Of a DNA stretch of 64,000 bases, positions 42,951 to 52,033 are shown piece by piece. How positions within the stretch are numbered: position 1 is the stretch's first letter; each line of letters begins with the position of its first letter. This stretch comes from an uncultured Microbacterium sp. (GTDB taxonomy: Bacteria; Actinomycetota; Actinomycetes; Actinomycetales; Microbacteriaceae). Under the pieces are notes generated by a model. The model was not told the DNA's origin. It worked only from the letters and a program-made list of their open reading frames with translations, and searched no databases. Location: positions 1-64,000 of the forward strand of contig CANNEP010000002.1 in assembly GCA_947503655.1 (NCBI GenBank), in the 5' to 3' direction. Both the position numbers and the translations under genes were made by a program.

Positions 42951-43096
42951 CTCGGCGTTTGTGACGCGGCATGACGACACGTTGCGTGCCGTGTCACAAC
43001 GTGAAACCGCGTGACTTTTTACGTTTCTGACGGCGCAGACCGCTCCTAACGTGGGGGACACCGTGATAGTCACGGATCCACGACAGGAGGACCCTC

Positions 43097-44731
43097 ATGC
43101 CCCGCACCGCCATCCGCGCGATCGCCGGTACCGCTATGTTCGCGACAGCGTTGTCTCTCATGTCGTGCGCCTCGGTGCCGGCCCCAGGAGGGGCGGCGGC
43201 AGAGGCGGGTGACCCGGTTGCCGGCGGAACGCTTACCTACCTCGAATTCCAGCCGTACACGAACCTGTACCCGCCGCAGTCGGGCTTCTACCCGAATGGC
43301 GCGCTCATTAACAACATCGCCGCGCGACTGACGTGGCAGAACCCCGAGACGCTCGAAATTGAGCCGTGGGTCGCCACCGACTGGGAAGTGAACGCTGACG
43401 CCACCGAATACACGTTCAACCTGCGCACCGATGTGACCTTCTCTGACGGCACGGTGCTCGACGCTGCAGCGGTTGCGAAGAACTTCGACGTCTACGGACT
43501 CGGAGACGCGGAGAAGGGCCTCACCGTGTCGGAGGCCATCAACAACTACGCCTCGAGCGAGGTTGTTGACGCCGACACCGTGATCTTCCGCTTCACCGCA
43601 CCCGCGCCGGGCTTCTTGCAGGCAACGTCAACGAACAACTCTGGGTTGCTCTCCCCGGAGACGCTCGACCGCACCCTTGAAGAGCTCGGCGCGGGCAACG
43701 GTACCGACATCATCGGCGCTGGCCCTTTCGTGATCTCCGAAGAAAAGCTCGGCACCGAGATCACCCTGACCGCGCGCGAAGATTACGACTGGGCGCCCGA
43801 AAGCCTCGAGCACGACGGGCGTGCGTACCTCGATGAGGTCAAGCTGCTGATCACGCCGGAAGACTCGGTGCGCATCGGTTCGCTGCTCGCCGGCCAGGCT
43901 GACTACATCCGTTACGTGCAGGCCTTCGATGAGGCTCGCGTCGAGTCGAGCGGCTTCACGCTCTACGCGCCGCAAACGCGTGGCGTGAACAACTCGCTCA
44001 GCCTGCGCTTCACGAACCCGCTGCTGAGTGACCTCAAGGTTCGCCAGGCGCTCGTCGCCGGGGTCAACGCACAGGAGGTCGTCGACACAATCTTTACACC
44101 GAACTATCCGGTCGCCACCTCGGCGCTCAGCAAGACGGCCCTCGGGTACGTCGACCACGCGGCTGACTACGCCTACGACCCGGAACGCACCGAGAAGCTT
44201 CTCGACGAGGCTGGCTGGAAACTCGGCGCCGACGGCATCCGTGAGAAGGACGGCGTCAAGCTCTCCCTCGACGTGTATGAGGCCAAGCCCCAGCCGCAGT
44301 CCAAGCAGACGCTCGAACTCGTGTCGCAGCAGCTGGGGAAGGTCGGCGTCGAACTTAACGTGCTGTCGGGAGACGCCGGAACCTACGCGCAAGACATCAA
44401 GGATCCGCTGAAGACGCCGCTCTACCACTCCATGGTCGGACGCAGCGACTACGACGTCATCAAGAGCCAGTACCACTCGCAGAACCGCAACACGCTGTTG
44501 TCGAACGACGCTGAGCTTGACCGCCTCCTCGAGGTTGTCGCCTCGGAGCCCGACAACGCCAAGCGTGCCGAAGCTGCCGCGGCGGTGCAGGACTACCTCG
44601 TCGCCCAGGCCTACGTGATCCCGCTGTTCGAAGAGCCGCAGGTGTACGGTGCCGCACCCTACGTGCACGGCATCAGCTACGAGTCGGTCGGCCGCCCGAG
44701 CTTCTACGACGTCTGGCTGAGTGAGCACTAA
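43097..44731 (+). CDS. Peptide/nickel-type ABC importer binding lipoprotein (KPN_01854-like)
   Basis: A 544-residue extracytoplasmic solute-binding protein of the SBP_bac_5 (DppA/OppA) cluster. A lipoprotein signal peptide ends at Cys24 (LSLMSC). The body opens AGGTLTYLEFQPYTNLYPPQ and has the family segments WVATDWEVNADATEYTFNLR, DVTFSDGTVLDA and IGAGPFVI. The length, context and downstream genes match the uncharacterised KPN_01854 family. The ATG has CAGGAGGA upstream. TAACGT at 43047-43052 is a possible -10 box. It heads a seven-gene operon with ATGA or TAATG overlaps throughout. Confidence 0.88.
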   Translation: MPRTAIRAIAGTAMFATALSLMSCASVPAPGGAAAEAGDPVAGGTLTYLEFQPYTNLYPPQSGFYPNGALINNIAARLTWQNPETLEIEPWVATDWEVNADATEYTFNLRTDVTFSDGTVLDAAAVAKNFDVYGLGDAEKGLTVSEAINNYASSEVVDADTVIFRFTAPAPGFLQATSTNNSGLLSPETLDRTLEELGAGNGTDIIGAGPFVISEEKLGTEITLTAREDYDWAPESLEHDGRAYLDEVKLLITPEDSVRIGSLLAGQADYIRYVQAFDEARVESSGFTLYAPQTRGVNNSLSLRFTNPLLSDLKVRQALVAGVNAQEVVDTIFTPNYPVATSALSKTALGYVDHAADYAYDPERTEKLLDEAGWKLGADGIREKDGVKLSLDVYEAKPQPQSKQTLELVSQQLGKVGVELNVLSGDAGTYAQDIKDPLKTPLYHSMVGRSDYDVIKSQYHSQNRNTLLSNDAELDRLLEVVASEPDNAKRAEAAAAVQDYLVAQAYVIPLFEEPQVYGAAPYVHGISYESVGRPSFYDVWLSEH

Positions 44732-45702
44732 TGCGTTACGTCGCAAGACGGGTCGGGCAGGCGGCGATCGTGCTGATCGCCGCCTTCACGGCCACGTTCT
44801 TCCTACTGCAGGCGCTTCCGGGCGATGCGATTCTCATCAAATATGAGAACCCCGAACTGGGGCTCACTCCCGAGCAGATCGAGTCGATTCGTGTCGCGTA
44901 CGGTGCTGACACACCTGCGTGGGAGCAGTTCCTCCACACGCTGGGTGGATACGTCACGGGTGACTTCGGATATTCCACGCAATACGGAACCCCGGTGCTG
45001 CGCCTCATCTCCGAAGCACTTCCCGAGACACTTGCGCTCGCAGGAGTCGGATTCGTGCTCGCCCTCATCCTGGCGTTCGGCCTCGCCTTCTTGGCGACGC
45101 TGGCCCCGTTCGCGTGGCTGCGTTCAGCACTGCACTCGCTGCCGGCGCTGCTGGTTGCCTTGCCGGTGTTCTGGATCGGCATCCTCCTCATCCAAACCTT
45201 CTCATTCGGACTCGGCTGGGTACCGATCATCGGAGCCGACCCCATTCAGGCGCTCATCCTCCCGGTGATTACCCTCGCGGTTCCGATCTCCGCACCGCTC
45301 GCGCAGATCCTGTTGCGCAGCATTGACGAGGTAAAACTGCAGCCTTTCGTCACGGTCATTCGTGCGAAGGGTGCGGGCGAAGGGTGGGTGCTCACGCGCT
45401 CGGTGCTGCGAAACGCACTGCTGCCGACCATCACGATCGCGGGCATCCTATTCGGCGAACTCATCGGTGGCGCGGTCGTCACCGAGACGGTCTTCGGTCG
45501 CAACGGCATCGGACGCCTCACCGAACAGGCGGTCGCCAATCAAGACATCCCGGTGCTGCAGGGCATCGTGCTGCTGGCGGCCCTCACGTTCGTGATCGTC
45601 AATCTCATCGTCGACCTCGTGTTCCCGCTGCTTGACCCGCGTCTGCGCAAGCCGAGCGAAAAGCGCGTAACAACGGCACCCCGAGAGGAGGCCCTCGCAT
45701 GA
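44731..45702 (+). CDS. ABC importer permease, DppB-like
   Basis: A 323-residue membrane protein with six helices. It has the N-terminal RYVARRVGQAAIVLIAAFTATFFLLQALPGD typical of DppB, and the EAA loop VIRAKGAGEGWVLTRSVLRNALLPT through which it contacts the ATPase. GRNGIGRLTEQAVANQDIPVLQG is the conserved end. The start overlaps the binding-protein stop (TAATG at 44729-44733). Confidence 0.93.
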   Translation: MRYVARRVGQAAIVLIAAFTATFFLLQALPGDAILIKYENPELGLTPEQIESIRVAYGADTPAWEQFLHTLGGYVTGDFGYSTQYGTPVLRLISEALPETLALAGVGFVLALILAFGLAFLATLAPFAWLRSALHSLPALLVALPVFWIGILLIQTFSFGLGWVPIIGADPIQALILPVITLAVPISAPLAQILLRSIDEVKLQPFVTVIRAKGAGEGWVLTRSVLRNALLPTITIAGILFGELIGGAVVTETVFGRNGIGRLTEQAVANQDIPVLQGIVLLAALTFVIVNLIVDLVFPLLDPRLRKPSEKRVTTAPREEALA

Positions 45703-46607
45703 CAACGCAAACCGTGACCGAAACTGTCGAGGCCACCCTCACTGAGCCGACCGCCCCCGAACAAAAAACCCCAACGGTCGAGACGCGCAAGGAGCCACCG
45801 AAGCGCCGCTTCGCGGTTCCGCCTCTCGGGCTCACCCTCGCCATCACGGTGCTCGCCGTGGCGATCGCGTGGGCGTTCGTGCCGGCCCTCTTTACCGGAT
45901 ACGACCCGCTCACGGGTGTGCCGGCGGAAAAGCTGCAGGCCCCGAGCCTCGCGCACCCGTTCGGCACCGACTCGATCGGCCGTGACCTGCTCGCCCGCGT
46001 GATTTATGGTTCCGTGCACTCGCTCACCGGTGCCCTCATCGCGGTGTTGGTCGGACTCGTGGTCGGCACGACGCTCGGCGTCGTCGCCGGATCGATCGGC
46101 GGCCTCGTCGACGACATCGTGATGCGCATCGTTGACGTGCTGCTATCGATTCCGTCGCTGCTGCTGTCGCTGTCGATCATCATCCTGCTGGGATTCGGAA
46201 CCGTGAACGCGGCTATCGCCGTCGGCATCGGTTCGATCGCCGCCTTCGCACGCCTCGTGCGCAGTGAAGTCGTGAAGGTACGGGCGAGTGACTACATCGA
46301 AGCCGCCTTCGGCAGCGGCGGAACCACGGTGCAGGTGCTCGTGCGGCACGTGTTACCGAACTCCCTCACGTCAGTGTTCGCCCTTGCCGCGCTGCAGTTC
46401 GGCACCGCGATCCTCGCGATCTCGACCCTTGGGTTCCTCGGGTACGGCGCCCCGCCGCCCACACCCGAGTGGGGTCTCTTGATCGCCGAGGGCCGCAACT
46501 ACGTCTCCACGGCGTGGTGGCTCACGACCCTGCCCGGCCTCATCGTGGTCGCGGTCGTCGTGAGTGCCAACCGTCTCAGCTCAGCGCTCGGAAGGAAGAC
46601 GCGATGA
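45699..46607 (+). CDS. ABC importer permease, DppC-like
   Basis: A 302-residue second permease. A charged N-terminus of about 45 residues precedes the first helix. HPFGTDSIGRDLLARVIYG is the DppC/OppC hallmark, and the EAA loop reads VRASDYIEAAFGSGGTTVQVLVRHVLPN. The Ile/Leu-rich helices and the STLGFLGYGAPPPTPEWG segment are standard. Its start overlaps dppB-like by 4 nt and its stop overlaps the ATPase start. Confidence 0.93.
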   Translation: MTTQTVTETVEATLTEPTAPEQKTPTVETRKEPPKRRFAVPPLGLTLAITVLAVAIAWAFVPALFTGYDPLTGVPAEKLQAPSLAHPFGTDSIGRDLLARVIYGSVHSLTGALIAVLVGLVVGTTLGVVAGSIGGLVDDIVMRIVDVLLSIPSLLLSLSIIILLGFGTVNAAIAVGIGSIAAFARLVRSEVVKVRASDYIEAAFGSGGTTVQVLVRHVLPNSLTSVFALAALQFGTAILAISTLGFLGYGAPPPTPEWGLLIAEGRNYVSTAWWLTTLPGLIVVAVVVSANRLSSALGRKTR

Positions 46608-48235
46608 CTCTCCTCGACATTTCTGACCTCGTCGTTTCGTACCGCGCTGGCCGCGCCCGTCGTGAAGCTATCCACGGTGTCTCGCTCAGCATTGCTGAGG
46701 GCGAAGCCATCGCCCTCGTCGGTGAGTCCGGCTCCGGTAAGACCACAACGGCGCAGGCCGTGCTCGGGCTCTTGCCAGACGGTGCCCGCATTGACAGCGG
46801 AACCATTGAGCTCGGTAGGCAGGAAATCTCCGGCTGGTCACAGCGCCGGTTGGCAACCGTGCGTGGTGCGCACATCGGGTTGATTCCGCAAGACCCGGTG
46901 TCATCGCTTGACCCGGTGCGCACGATCGGCGTGCAGGTGGGGGAGATCTTCCGCCTGCACGGCGAGCGTGACCGGGCCACGATTCGCAAGAACGTGCTCG
47001 AGCTCCTCGAACGCGTTGGCATCGATGACCCGGTGCGCCGCGCTGCCCAGTATCCGCATCAGCTCTCCGGCGGCATGCGCCAGCGCGTGCTGATCGCGAC
47101 CGCCGTGGCCCTACGCCCGCGCCTGCTCATCGCCGATGAGCCGACGAGCGCGCTCGACGCCACGGTCGCCCGCCGCATCCTCGACCTCATCGACGAACTG
47201 CGCGCCGAACAGGGCACGTCGGTGCTGCTCGTGACGCACGACCTCGCGGTCGCCGCCTCGCGCGCTGACCACCTCGTCGTTCTCAACGGCGGGCGCGTGG
47301 TTGAGTCGGGCGACGCGCGCACGATCCTTCAGAATCCGCAGGACGCGTACACCCGCCAACTTCTCGCCGACGCGCCTGCGCTCGCAGCAGAGGGGTTTCG
47401 GCGCATTCCGGTTCCCCTGCACTTGCGTGAAGCATCGGTGGTCGCCGCCGAGAAGGTCAACGCGATCGAGGTCAGCGGCCTCGTGAAGTCATACCAAACG
47501 CGCGGAGCGAGCGACTTTCGTGCCGTTGATGACGTGTCATTCACGGTGCGACGCGGAACCACGCATGCGCTAGTGGGGGAGTCGGGCTCGGGCAAGACGA
47601 CGACCGCACGCATCATCGCCGGCTTCGCGACGCCCGACAGCGGAACCGTGACGGTCGCCGATCGTGATGTCACGTCTCTTGCGGGGCGTGACTTGCGAAA
47701 CTACCGTCGCACGCTCCAGCTGGTGTACCAAAACCCGTTCTCGTCGCTCGACCCGCGCCAGAAGATCGGCGCGATCGTGGCCGAACCACTGCAAAACTTT
47801 GGTCGCGGAACCCGTGCCGAGCGCACGAAGCGCGTCGCTGAGCTCATCGACCGGGTGTCTCTGCCGCAAGCGGTGCTGACCCGTACGGCTGCCGAGCTTT
47901 CTGGTGGGCAACGCCAGCGTATTGCGATCGCCCGAGCGCTCGCGGCACACCCCGAAGTGGTGGTGCTTGATGAAGCCGTTTCGGCGCTTGACGTCACGGT
48001 GCAGGCACGCATTCTTGAGCTCCTCGTCGGACTCCAGCACGAACTCGGGCTGACTTACCTGTTCATTTCGCACGACCTCGCCGTCGTGCGCTCACTCAGC
48101 CACACGGTGTCGGTCATGCAGCGCGGTCGCGTTGTCGAGTCCGGCACGACCGAGGCCATCTTCACCCAACCCACACATGACTACACGAAGGAACTGCTCG
48201 GTGCTGTTCCTTCCCGATCGGAGGTACTGGCATGA
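46604..48235 (+). CDS. Fused double ABC ATPase for peptide-type importer
   Basis: A 543-residue protein joining the DppD- and DppF-type ATPases in one chain. The first half has Walker A GESGSGKTTT, signature LSGGMRQR and Walker B LLIADEPTSALD. The second half has GESGSGKTTT, LSGGQRQR and VVVLDEAVSALDVT, where the usual P is V (DEAVSALD). The junction lies at about residues 255-290. Fusion of the pair is common in this importer class. It energises the two permeases encoded upstream. Confidence 0.93.
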   Translation: MTLLDISDLVVSYRAGRARREAIHGVSLSIAEGEAIALVGESGSGKTTTAQAVLGLLPDGARIDSGTIELGRQEISGWSQRRLATVRGAHIGLIPQDPVSSLDPVRTIGVQVGEIFRLHGERDRATIRKNVLELLERVGIDDPVRRAAQYPHQLSGGMRQRVLIATAVALRPRLLIADEPTSALDATVARRILDLIDELRAEQGTSVLLVTHDLAVAASRADHLVVLNGGRVVESGDARTILQNPQDAYTRQLLADAPALAAEGFRRIPVPLHLREASVVAAEKVNAIEVSGLVKSYQTRGASDFRAVDDVSFTVRRGTTHALVGESGSGKTTTARIIAGFATPDSGTVTVADRDVTSLAGRDLRNYRRTLQLVYQNPFSSLDPRQKIGAIVAEPLQNFGRGTRAERTKRVAELIDRVSLPQAVLTRTAAELSGGQRQRIAIARALAAHPEVVVLDEAVSALDVTVQARILELLVGLQHELGLTYLFISHDLAVVRSLSHTVSVMQRGRVVESGTTEAIFTQPTHDYTKELLGAVPSRSEVLA

Positions 48236-49266
48236 CCGCTCCCACCCTCGCGTTCTTCACGCGACTTCTCGACGACGCATCCCCGGCCGAACGCTACCGT
48301 TTGGCGACCGAACAGATTCAGCACGCCGAACGCTTCGGCGTCGGCCGTGCTTGGGTCGCACAGCACCACTTCCGTGCCGCGGAGGGCGGACTCCCGTCGC
48401 CGTTCGTCTTCCTCACTCACGTCGGTGCGCACACCGCGACGATTCGTCTCGCGACCGGCATCATCACGCTGCCGCTGGAAGACGCCGTCAAGGTGGCGGA
48501 AGACTCCGCCGTCGCCGACCTCCTCACCGGCGGTCGCATTGACCTCGGTATCGGCAGCGGCGGCACCCCATCGTCGTTCTTGCCGTTCGGGCAAGACCCG
48601 GCCAACAAGGCCGTGGTTTTCGACGAGAAGCTCGCCGTTTTGCGTGGTGCCTACCGTGGCGACGAACTGCCGGGCAGTAATCACCTGTACCCGGCGGCGC
48701 CGCACCTCGATGCGCGCATTTGGCAGGCCACGTTTTCTGCGTTCGGTGGTGCCCGCGCCGGTGCCGCCGGCGACGGACTCCTGTTGTCGCGCACGCAGCC
48801 CCGCCCGGCCGAGAACCGGACCGCGTCGCTAGCTGAGATTCAGGTTCCGATCATCGAGCAGTACCAAGATGCGCTACCCGCCGGAACCACGCCGCGTGTG
48901 ACAGCGTCACGCACGATTTTCGTCGCCGACAGTCGCGAAGACGCGTTGCGCTTCGCCGAGGTCGGGCTCACCCGCGCAGTCGCCGGGTTCCGTCGTCAGG
49001 GCCAAGGAATCATCGGAGACACGCTCGTTGACTACATCCGCGGTACCGACACCCACTTGGGCACGCCCGACGAGGTCGCCGAATCGCTCGCGGCCGACGC
49101 GACGCTACAGCACGCGACCGAGATCGCCTTCCAGGTGCACTCGGTCGATGCACCCCACGAGCACATTCTGCGCTCGATTGAACTGTTTGCCACCGAAGTT
49201 GCGCCGCAGCTGGGCTGGGCCACCACCGAACCCGTACTCGCGGGCGCACGTCAGGAGAACGCATGA
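48232..49266 (+). CDS. Luciferase-like flavin-dependent monooxygenase (KPN_01858-like)
   Basis: A 344-residue LLM-class TIM-barrel oxidoreductase, expected to use FMNH2 and O2. HAERFGVGRAWVAQHHF, a IRLATGIITLPLEDAVKVAEDSAVADLLTGGRIDLGIGSGG segment (cited in part) and the late insertion are those of the bacterial luciferase superfamily. With its importer neighbours it fits the KPN_01858 family of unknown substrate. A separate flavin reductase is not encoded here. The start overlaps the ATPase stop (ATGA). A plausible role is oxidative opening of an imported C-S, C-N or C-P substrate, but this is inference. Confidence 0.87.
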   Translation: MTAPTLAFFTRLLDDASPAERYRLATEQIQHAERFGVGRAWVAQHHFRAAEGGLPSPFVFLTHVGAHTATIRLATGIITLPLEDAVKVAEDSAVADLLTGGRIDLGIGSGGTPSSFLPFGQDPANKAVVFDEKLAVLRGAYRGDELPGSNHLYPAAPHLDARIWQATFSAFGGARAGAAGDGLLLSRTQPRPAENRTASLAEIQVPIIEQYQDALPAGTTPRVTASRTIFVADSREDALRFAEVGLTRAVAGFRRQGQGIIGDTLVDYIRGTDTHLGTPDEVAESLAADATLQHATEIAFQVHSVDAPHEHILRSIELFATEVAPQLGWATTEPVLAGARQENA

Positions 49267-49850
49267 CCACCGTCGATATCGTTGATGAGCTCGTCGGGGC
49301 GACCGATGAACTCCGCGCGCTGCGTGAGCGCCGCCCGGTCACGATTGAGCAGCTGCAGGCGAGCTTTGACGCGCTGTTCTCACCGGTCTCGTCGGCTCAC
49401 TTCTCGCTCACCGAGCGTGACTACATTGCCGCGTTCGCAACGCGGTTGACGTCTGACGATGCAGTTGCCGAGTTCTACGCAGAGCGTGCCCTCGCGCGCG
49501 ACGCGCAGCGTGGTTCCGACATCCTCGCGTACGCCGCCGAACACACGACCGGAGGCCCGTTCGGGCAGTACCGCGAAGCGGGGCTCGTCGACGAGAGCAC
49601 CGACGGCCACCGCCTCGTGCCGAACGACGTCGACATTGCCCAGTTCGGCGAGCGGCTGGCGGCCGCTCTCGCTCACACGCACCTGCTGGTGGTGCGTCCC
49701 CGCGAGGCAGACGACGCCGCCATCGCAGCGCTCCTGGCCGCTGGCTGGAGCCCTGATGGCATTGTCACGCTGTCACAACTCGTATCGTTTCTCGCGTTTC
49801 AGCAGCGCGTCATTTCCGGCCTGCGGGCCGTTCAGGAGGAGATCGCATGA
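49263..49850 (+). CDS. CMD-domain protein, Avi_7170-like
   Basis: A 195-residue helical protein of the carboxymuconolactone-decarboxylase/AhpD superfamily, matching by context the Avi_7170 family. SAHFSLTERDYIAAFATRL and the LSQLVSFLAFQQRVISGLRAV helix are visible. The CxxC of active AhpD proteins is absent, so it probably does not act as a peroxidase and may be a structural or binding partner of the next protein. ATGA overlaps couple it on both sides. Confidence 0.8.
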   Translation: MTTVDIVDELVGATDELRALRERRPVTIEQLQASFDALFSPVSSAHFSLTERDYIAAFATRLTSDDAVAEFYAERALARDAQRGSDILAYAAEHTTGGPFGQYREAGLVDESTDGHRLVPNDVDIAQFGERLAAALAHTHLLVVRPREADDAAIAALLAAGWSPDGIVTLSQLVSFLAFQQRVISGLRAVQEEIA

Positions 49851-50461
49851 CCGCCACGATTGCCGAGGTGCTGCATCACGAAGCCGAGCACCCGCATGCC
49901 TTCACCCGCGGCGAGGTGGGCTGGCTGCCGTGGCTCGAGCCGGTCGCCATCGATGAGCTGACCCCGCGTCACTATCAGGGCCTCGTTGACCGGGCGCGCG
50001 ATCAGAGCGACTACTTTCGGCTGCTTGCTCGTGACCCCGAGATTCTGCGGGCGCGCACCCTCGTTGACAAAGACATCTTCTACAACGCGAAAGACGGCCT
50101 ACCCCGCGCCGAGCGCGAACTTGCCGCAGCGGCTGCCTCGCGCGTCAACGGTTGCGTGTTTTGCGCGTCGGTTCACGCGCGCTTCGCAGCGCATTTTTTG
50201 AAAGACACCGCTCCCGTCGACGCGCTCCTCGCTGACGGTCTGCTGGCTGATCTCGGCCCGCGCCTCAACGCACTCGTTGAAGCCGCGGCCGCACTCACCG
50301 TAGTGCCGACGCGATTCGGCACCGCGGAGGTGACAGCCTTGCGCGACGCCGGTTTCACAACGGATGAAATCGTCGACATCGTGCATTCGACCGCGTTCTT
50401 CAACTGGGCCAACCGCCTGATGTTGTCGATCGGTCGACCGGCAGCACCCGCTGGGGAGTAG
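49847..50461 (+). CDS. AhpD-like alkylhydroperoxidase, Avi_7169-like
   Basis: A 204-residue protein with the AhpD-type active site CVFCASVHARF: Cys103, Cys106 and His110, preceded by the conserved ASRVNG. This motif supports thiol-dependent peroxidase or disulfide chemistry. The C-terminal half has VVPTRFGTAEVTALRDAGFTTDEIVDIV and FFNWANRLML. It is the last gene of the operon and would complete a transport-oxidation-peroxide-handling set. The physiological substrate is unknown. Confidence 0.85.
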   Translation: MTATIAEVLHHEAEHPHAFTRGEVGWLPWLEPVAIDELTPRHYQGLVDRARDQSDYFRLLARDPEILRARTLVDKDIFYNAKDGLPRAERELAAAAASRVNGCVFCASVHARFAAHFLKDTAPVDALLADGLLADLGPRLNALVEAAAALTVVPTRFGTAEVTALRDAGFTTDEIVDIVHSTAFFNWANRLMLSIGRPAAPAGE

Positions 50462-50476
50462 GGCACGCCACCAACA

Positions 50477-50508
50477 AGCGGGGCGGAACCACGTGGTTCC
50501 GCCCCGCT
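50477..50508. terminator. Terminator at the end of the importer operon
   Basis: AGCGGGGCGGAACCA pairs with its perfect complement across CG (50477-50491 with 50494-50508), followed by TTCTTG. It lies between convergent genes. Confidence 0.92.
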
Positions 50509-50519
50509 TTCTTGTGGCC

Positions 50520-51665
50520 TTACGCCGTGACTATCGGCGCGGCGATGGGCTCTTCGTCGGGGTCGACAACCTTCTCGTCTTGTGCTGGGAAGACGACTTT
50601 TTGCACGATGATTAGAATGCTTGCGGCCACCGGAACCGCGACGAGCGCACCGAGCACCTGACCGATTGCGGCACCGCCGACGGCCGCGATAACGACGAGC
50701 GCGCCGGGAATCGACACCGCTTTATTCATGATGCGCGGGCTCAGGATGTATGCCTCAATCTGCATGTAGATGAGGTACCAAATCCCGGCGACAATCGCCG
50801 TGAGGGGCGAGGCGAGGAGGCAAATGAGCGATATGACGATGGCGGCCGACAGCGTTCCGACCATGGGGATCATGGAACCAATAAAGGCGATGAGGGCAAG
50901 TAGCGCAGGCATCGGGGCGCCAATGATGAGCATGAGAATGAGGGTCAGCACGCCGTTGATCGCGGCTAGGCTCGCTTGGCCGACAACGTAGCGCCCAACC
51001 GCGCCAGAGACGTCTTCGACGAGACCGGAGAACCGTTCGCGGTTATACGCCGGCACGAAGCGTGCTGCCGTCTTCTTCATGGTGCGGAGCGAAGCGATGA
51101 AGTACAGCGTGAGAATCAGCACGATGATGACGCCAGTGACACCCGAGGCGATGCCACCGGTGACGGCGGTCACGCCGCCGAGTAGGCTGAGAATGTTCTG
51201 CGGGTCTTGGAAGAACTTCAGCGCATCGTTCAACCCCGAGACGATTTGCTCGCCATAATCTTTCTCAATTTTCTTGTACCAATCCGCAGACATGATGTCG
51301 TCGACCAAATCGGGTAGTGAGTTCGCGAGGTTTGCGATTTGTTCGACGATGACCGGGATGATGGCGATCAGGATGCCAGCGAACACGGCGATCACTCCGA
51401 GCACCACGGCGGCGATGGCTGCGGGACGAGGAATCTTGCGTTCCATCGCCGAGACGATCGGGTCAAGGCCGAGCGAGATGAACAACGCGATGCCGATGTA
51501 GAGCAGAACGGTGCCGAGCTGCCCGACGATGCCACCGAGCACGAGCGCCGCGATAACACCGAGCGTTGCCAAGAAGCCCCAGACGAACGGCTTCACTCGA
51601 TGCTTTCCGCTCAGAATCTGATGAGCAACACTGGGCTGCGGCGGCGTCTCGGAGCGCTTGCGCAT
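50520..51665 (-). CDS. AI-2E family transporter (second copy)
   Basis: A 381-residue polytopic protein of the AI-2E/PerM family with the ISLGLDPIV block, the periplasmic SLPDLVDDIMSADWYKKIEKDYGEQIV segment and the late IGSMIPMVGTLSAAIVISL and PRIMNKAVSIPGALVVIAAVGG motifs. It differs strongly from the first copy, so it is not a recent duplicate. The C-terminal 25 residues are acidic. AGGACC lies just before the ATG at 51665. The substrate is unknown. Confidence 0.88.
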   Translation of the reverse strand: MRKRSETPPQPSVAHQILSGKHRVKPFVWGFLATLGVIAALVLGGIVGQLGTVLLYIGIALFISLGLDPIVSAMERKIPRPAAIAAVVLGVIAVFAGILIAIIPVIVEQIANLANSLPDLVDDIMSADWYKKIEKDYGEQIVSGLNDALKFFQDPQNILSLLGGVTAVTGGIASGVTGVIIVLILTLYFIASLRTMKKTAARFVPAYNRERFSGLVEDVSGAVGRYVVGQASLAAINGVLTLILMLIIGAPMPALLALIAFIGSMIPMVGTLSAAIVISLICLLASPLTAIVAGIWYLIYMQIEAYILSPRIMNKAVSIPGALVVIAAVGGAAIGQVLGALVAVPVAASILIIVQKVVFPAQDEKVVDPDEEPIAAPIVTA

Positions 51666-51828
51666 GAGGGTCCTGTCTATTCCGGAGGTCGGCGTGGTGT
51701 TTGCGACCTGGGTTTACGAAGCGGGCCGGTGATCAGCGCATTCCGTCACGCCAGGGTAGCGCAATGCGGTGCTTGCGACGTGGTGATGTTGTGATGTGCA
51801 AACGGCCCCCGTGCGGGTGCGGTCGGGT

Positions 51829-51834
51829 TACGAT
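51829..51834 (+). promoter_or_regulatory. -10 box for the Cys-rich peptide gene
   Basis: TACGAT, 6 nt before the ATG at 51841. Confidence 0.6.
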
Positions 51835-51840
51835 TGCCCC

Positions 51841-51966
51841 ATGACGACTCCTACTCCTGCGACGCCGGTTCAGCCTCTGGCTCCCGTTGCGGACGCACTG
51901 AACCTGCTGAACATCGAGACTGAAGCTGGCGGCTCCTGCTGCGGCGGCAGTAACTGCTGCGGTTAA
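51841..51966 (+). CDS. Small Cys-rich peptide, 41 residues
   Basis: A short gene with a leaderless promoter and its own terminator. The product has a Pro/Thr-rich start (TTPTPATPVQPLAPV), a helical DALNLLNIETE segment and the tail GGSCCGGSNCCG, ending in two CC pairs. Nothing in it suggests a signal peptide or membrane helix. The tail could bind a metal or a cluster, or be modified. I do not recognise a family with confidence. Small actinobacterial peptides ending in CCGG-type motifs exist, but no modifying enzyme is encoded nearby. The neighbours are transporters on the other strand. Confidence 0.6.
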   Translation: MTTPTPATPVQPLAPVADALNLLNIETEAGGSCCGGSNCCG

Positions 51967-51986
51967 GCGCCAGCGTCGATAAACGA

Positions 51987-52024
51987 AAAGCGGCGGGTCA
52001 CCTGTGAGGGTGACCCGCCGCTTT
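51987..52024. terminator. Bidirectional terminator after the Cys-rich peptide gene
   Basis: AAAGCGGCGGGTCACC (51987-52002) pairs perfectly with 52009-52024 (16 bp). It ends the peptide gene and the convergent exporter gene. Confidence 0.92.
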
Positions 52025-52033
52025 CGTTGTGTC

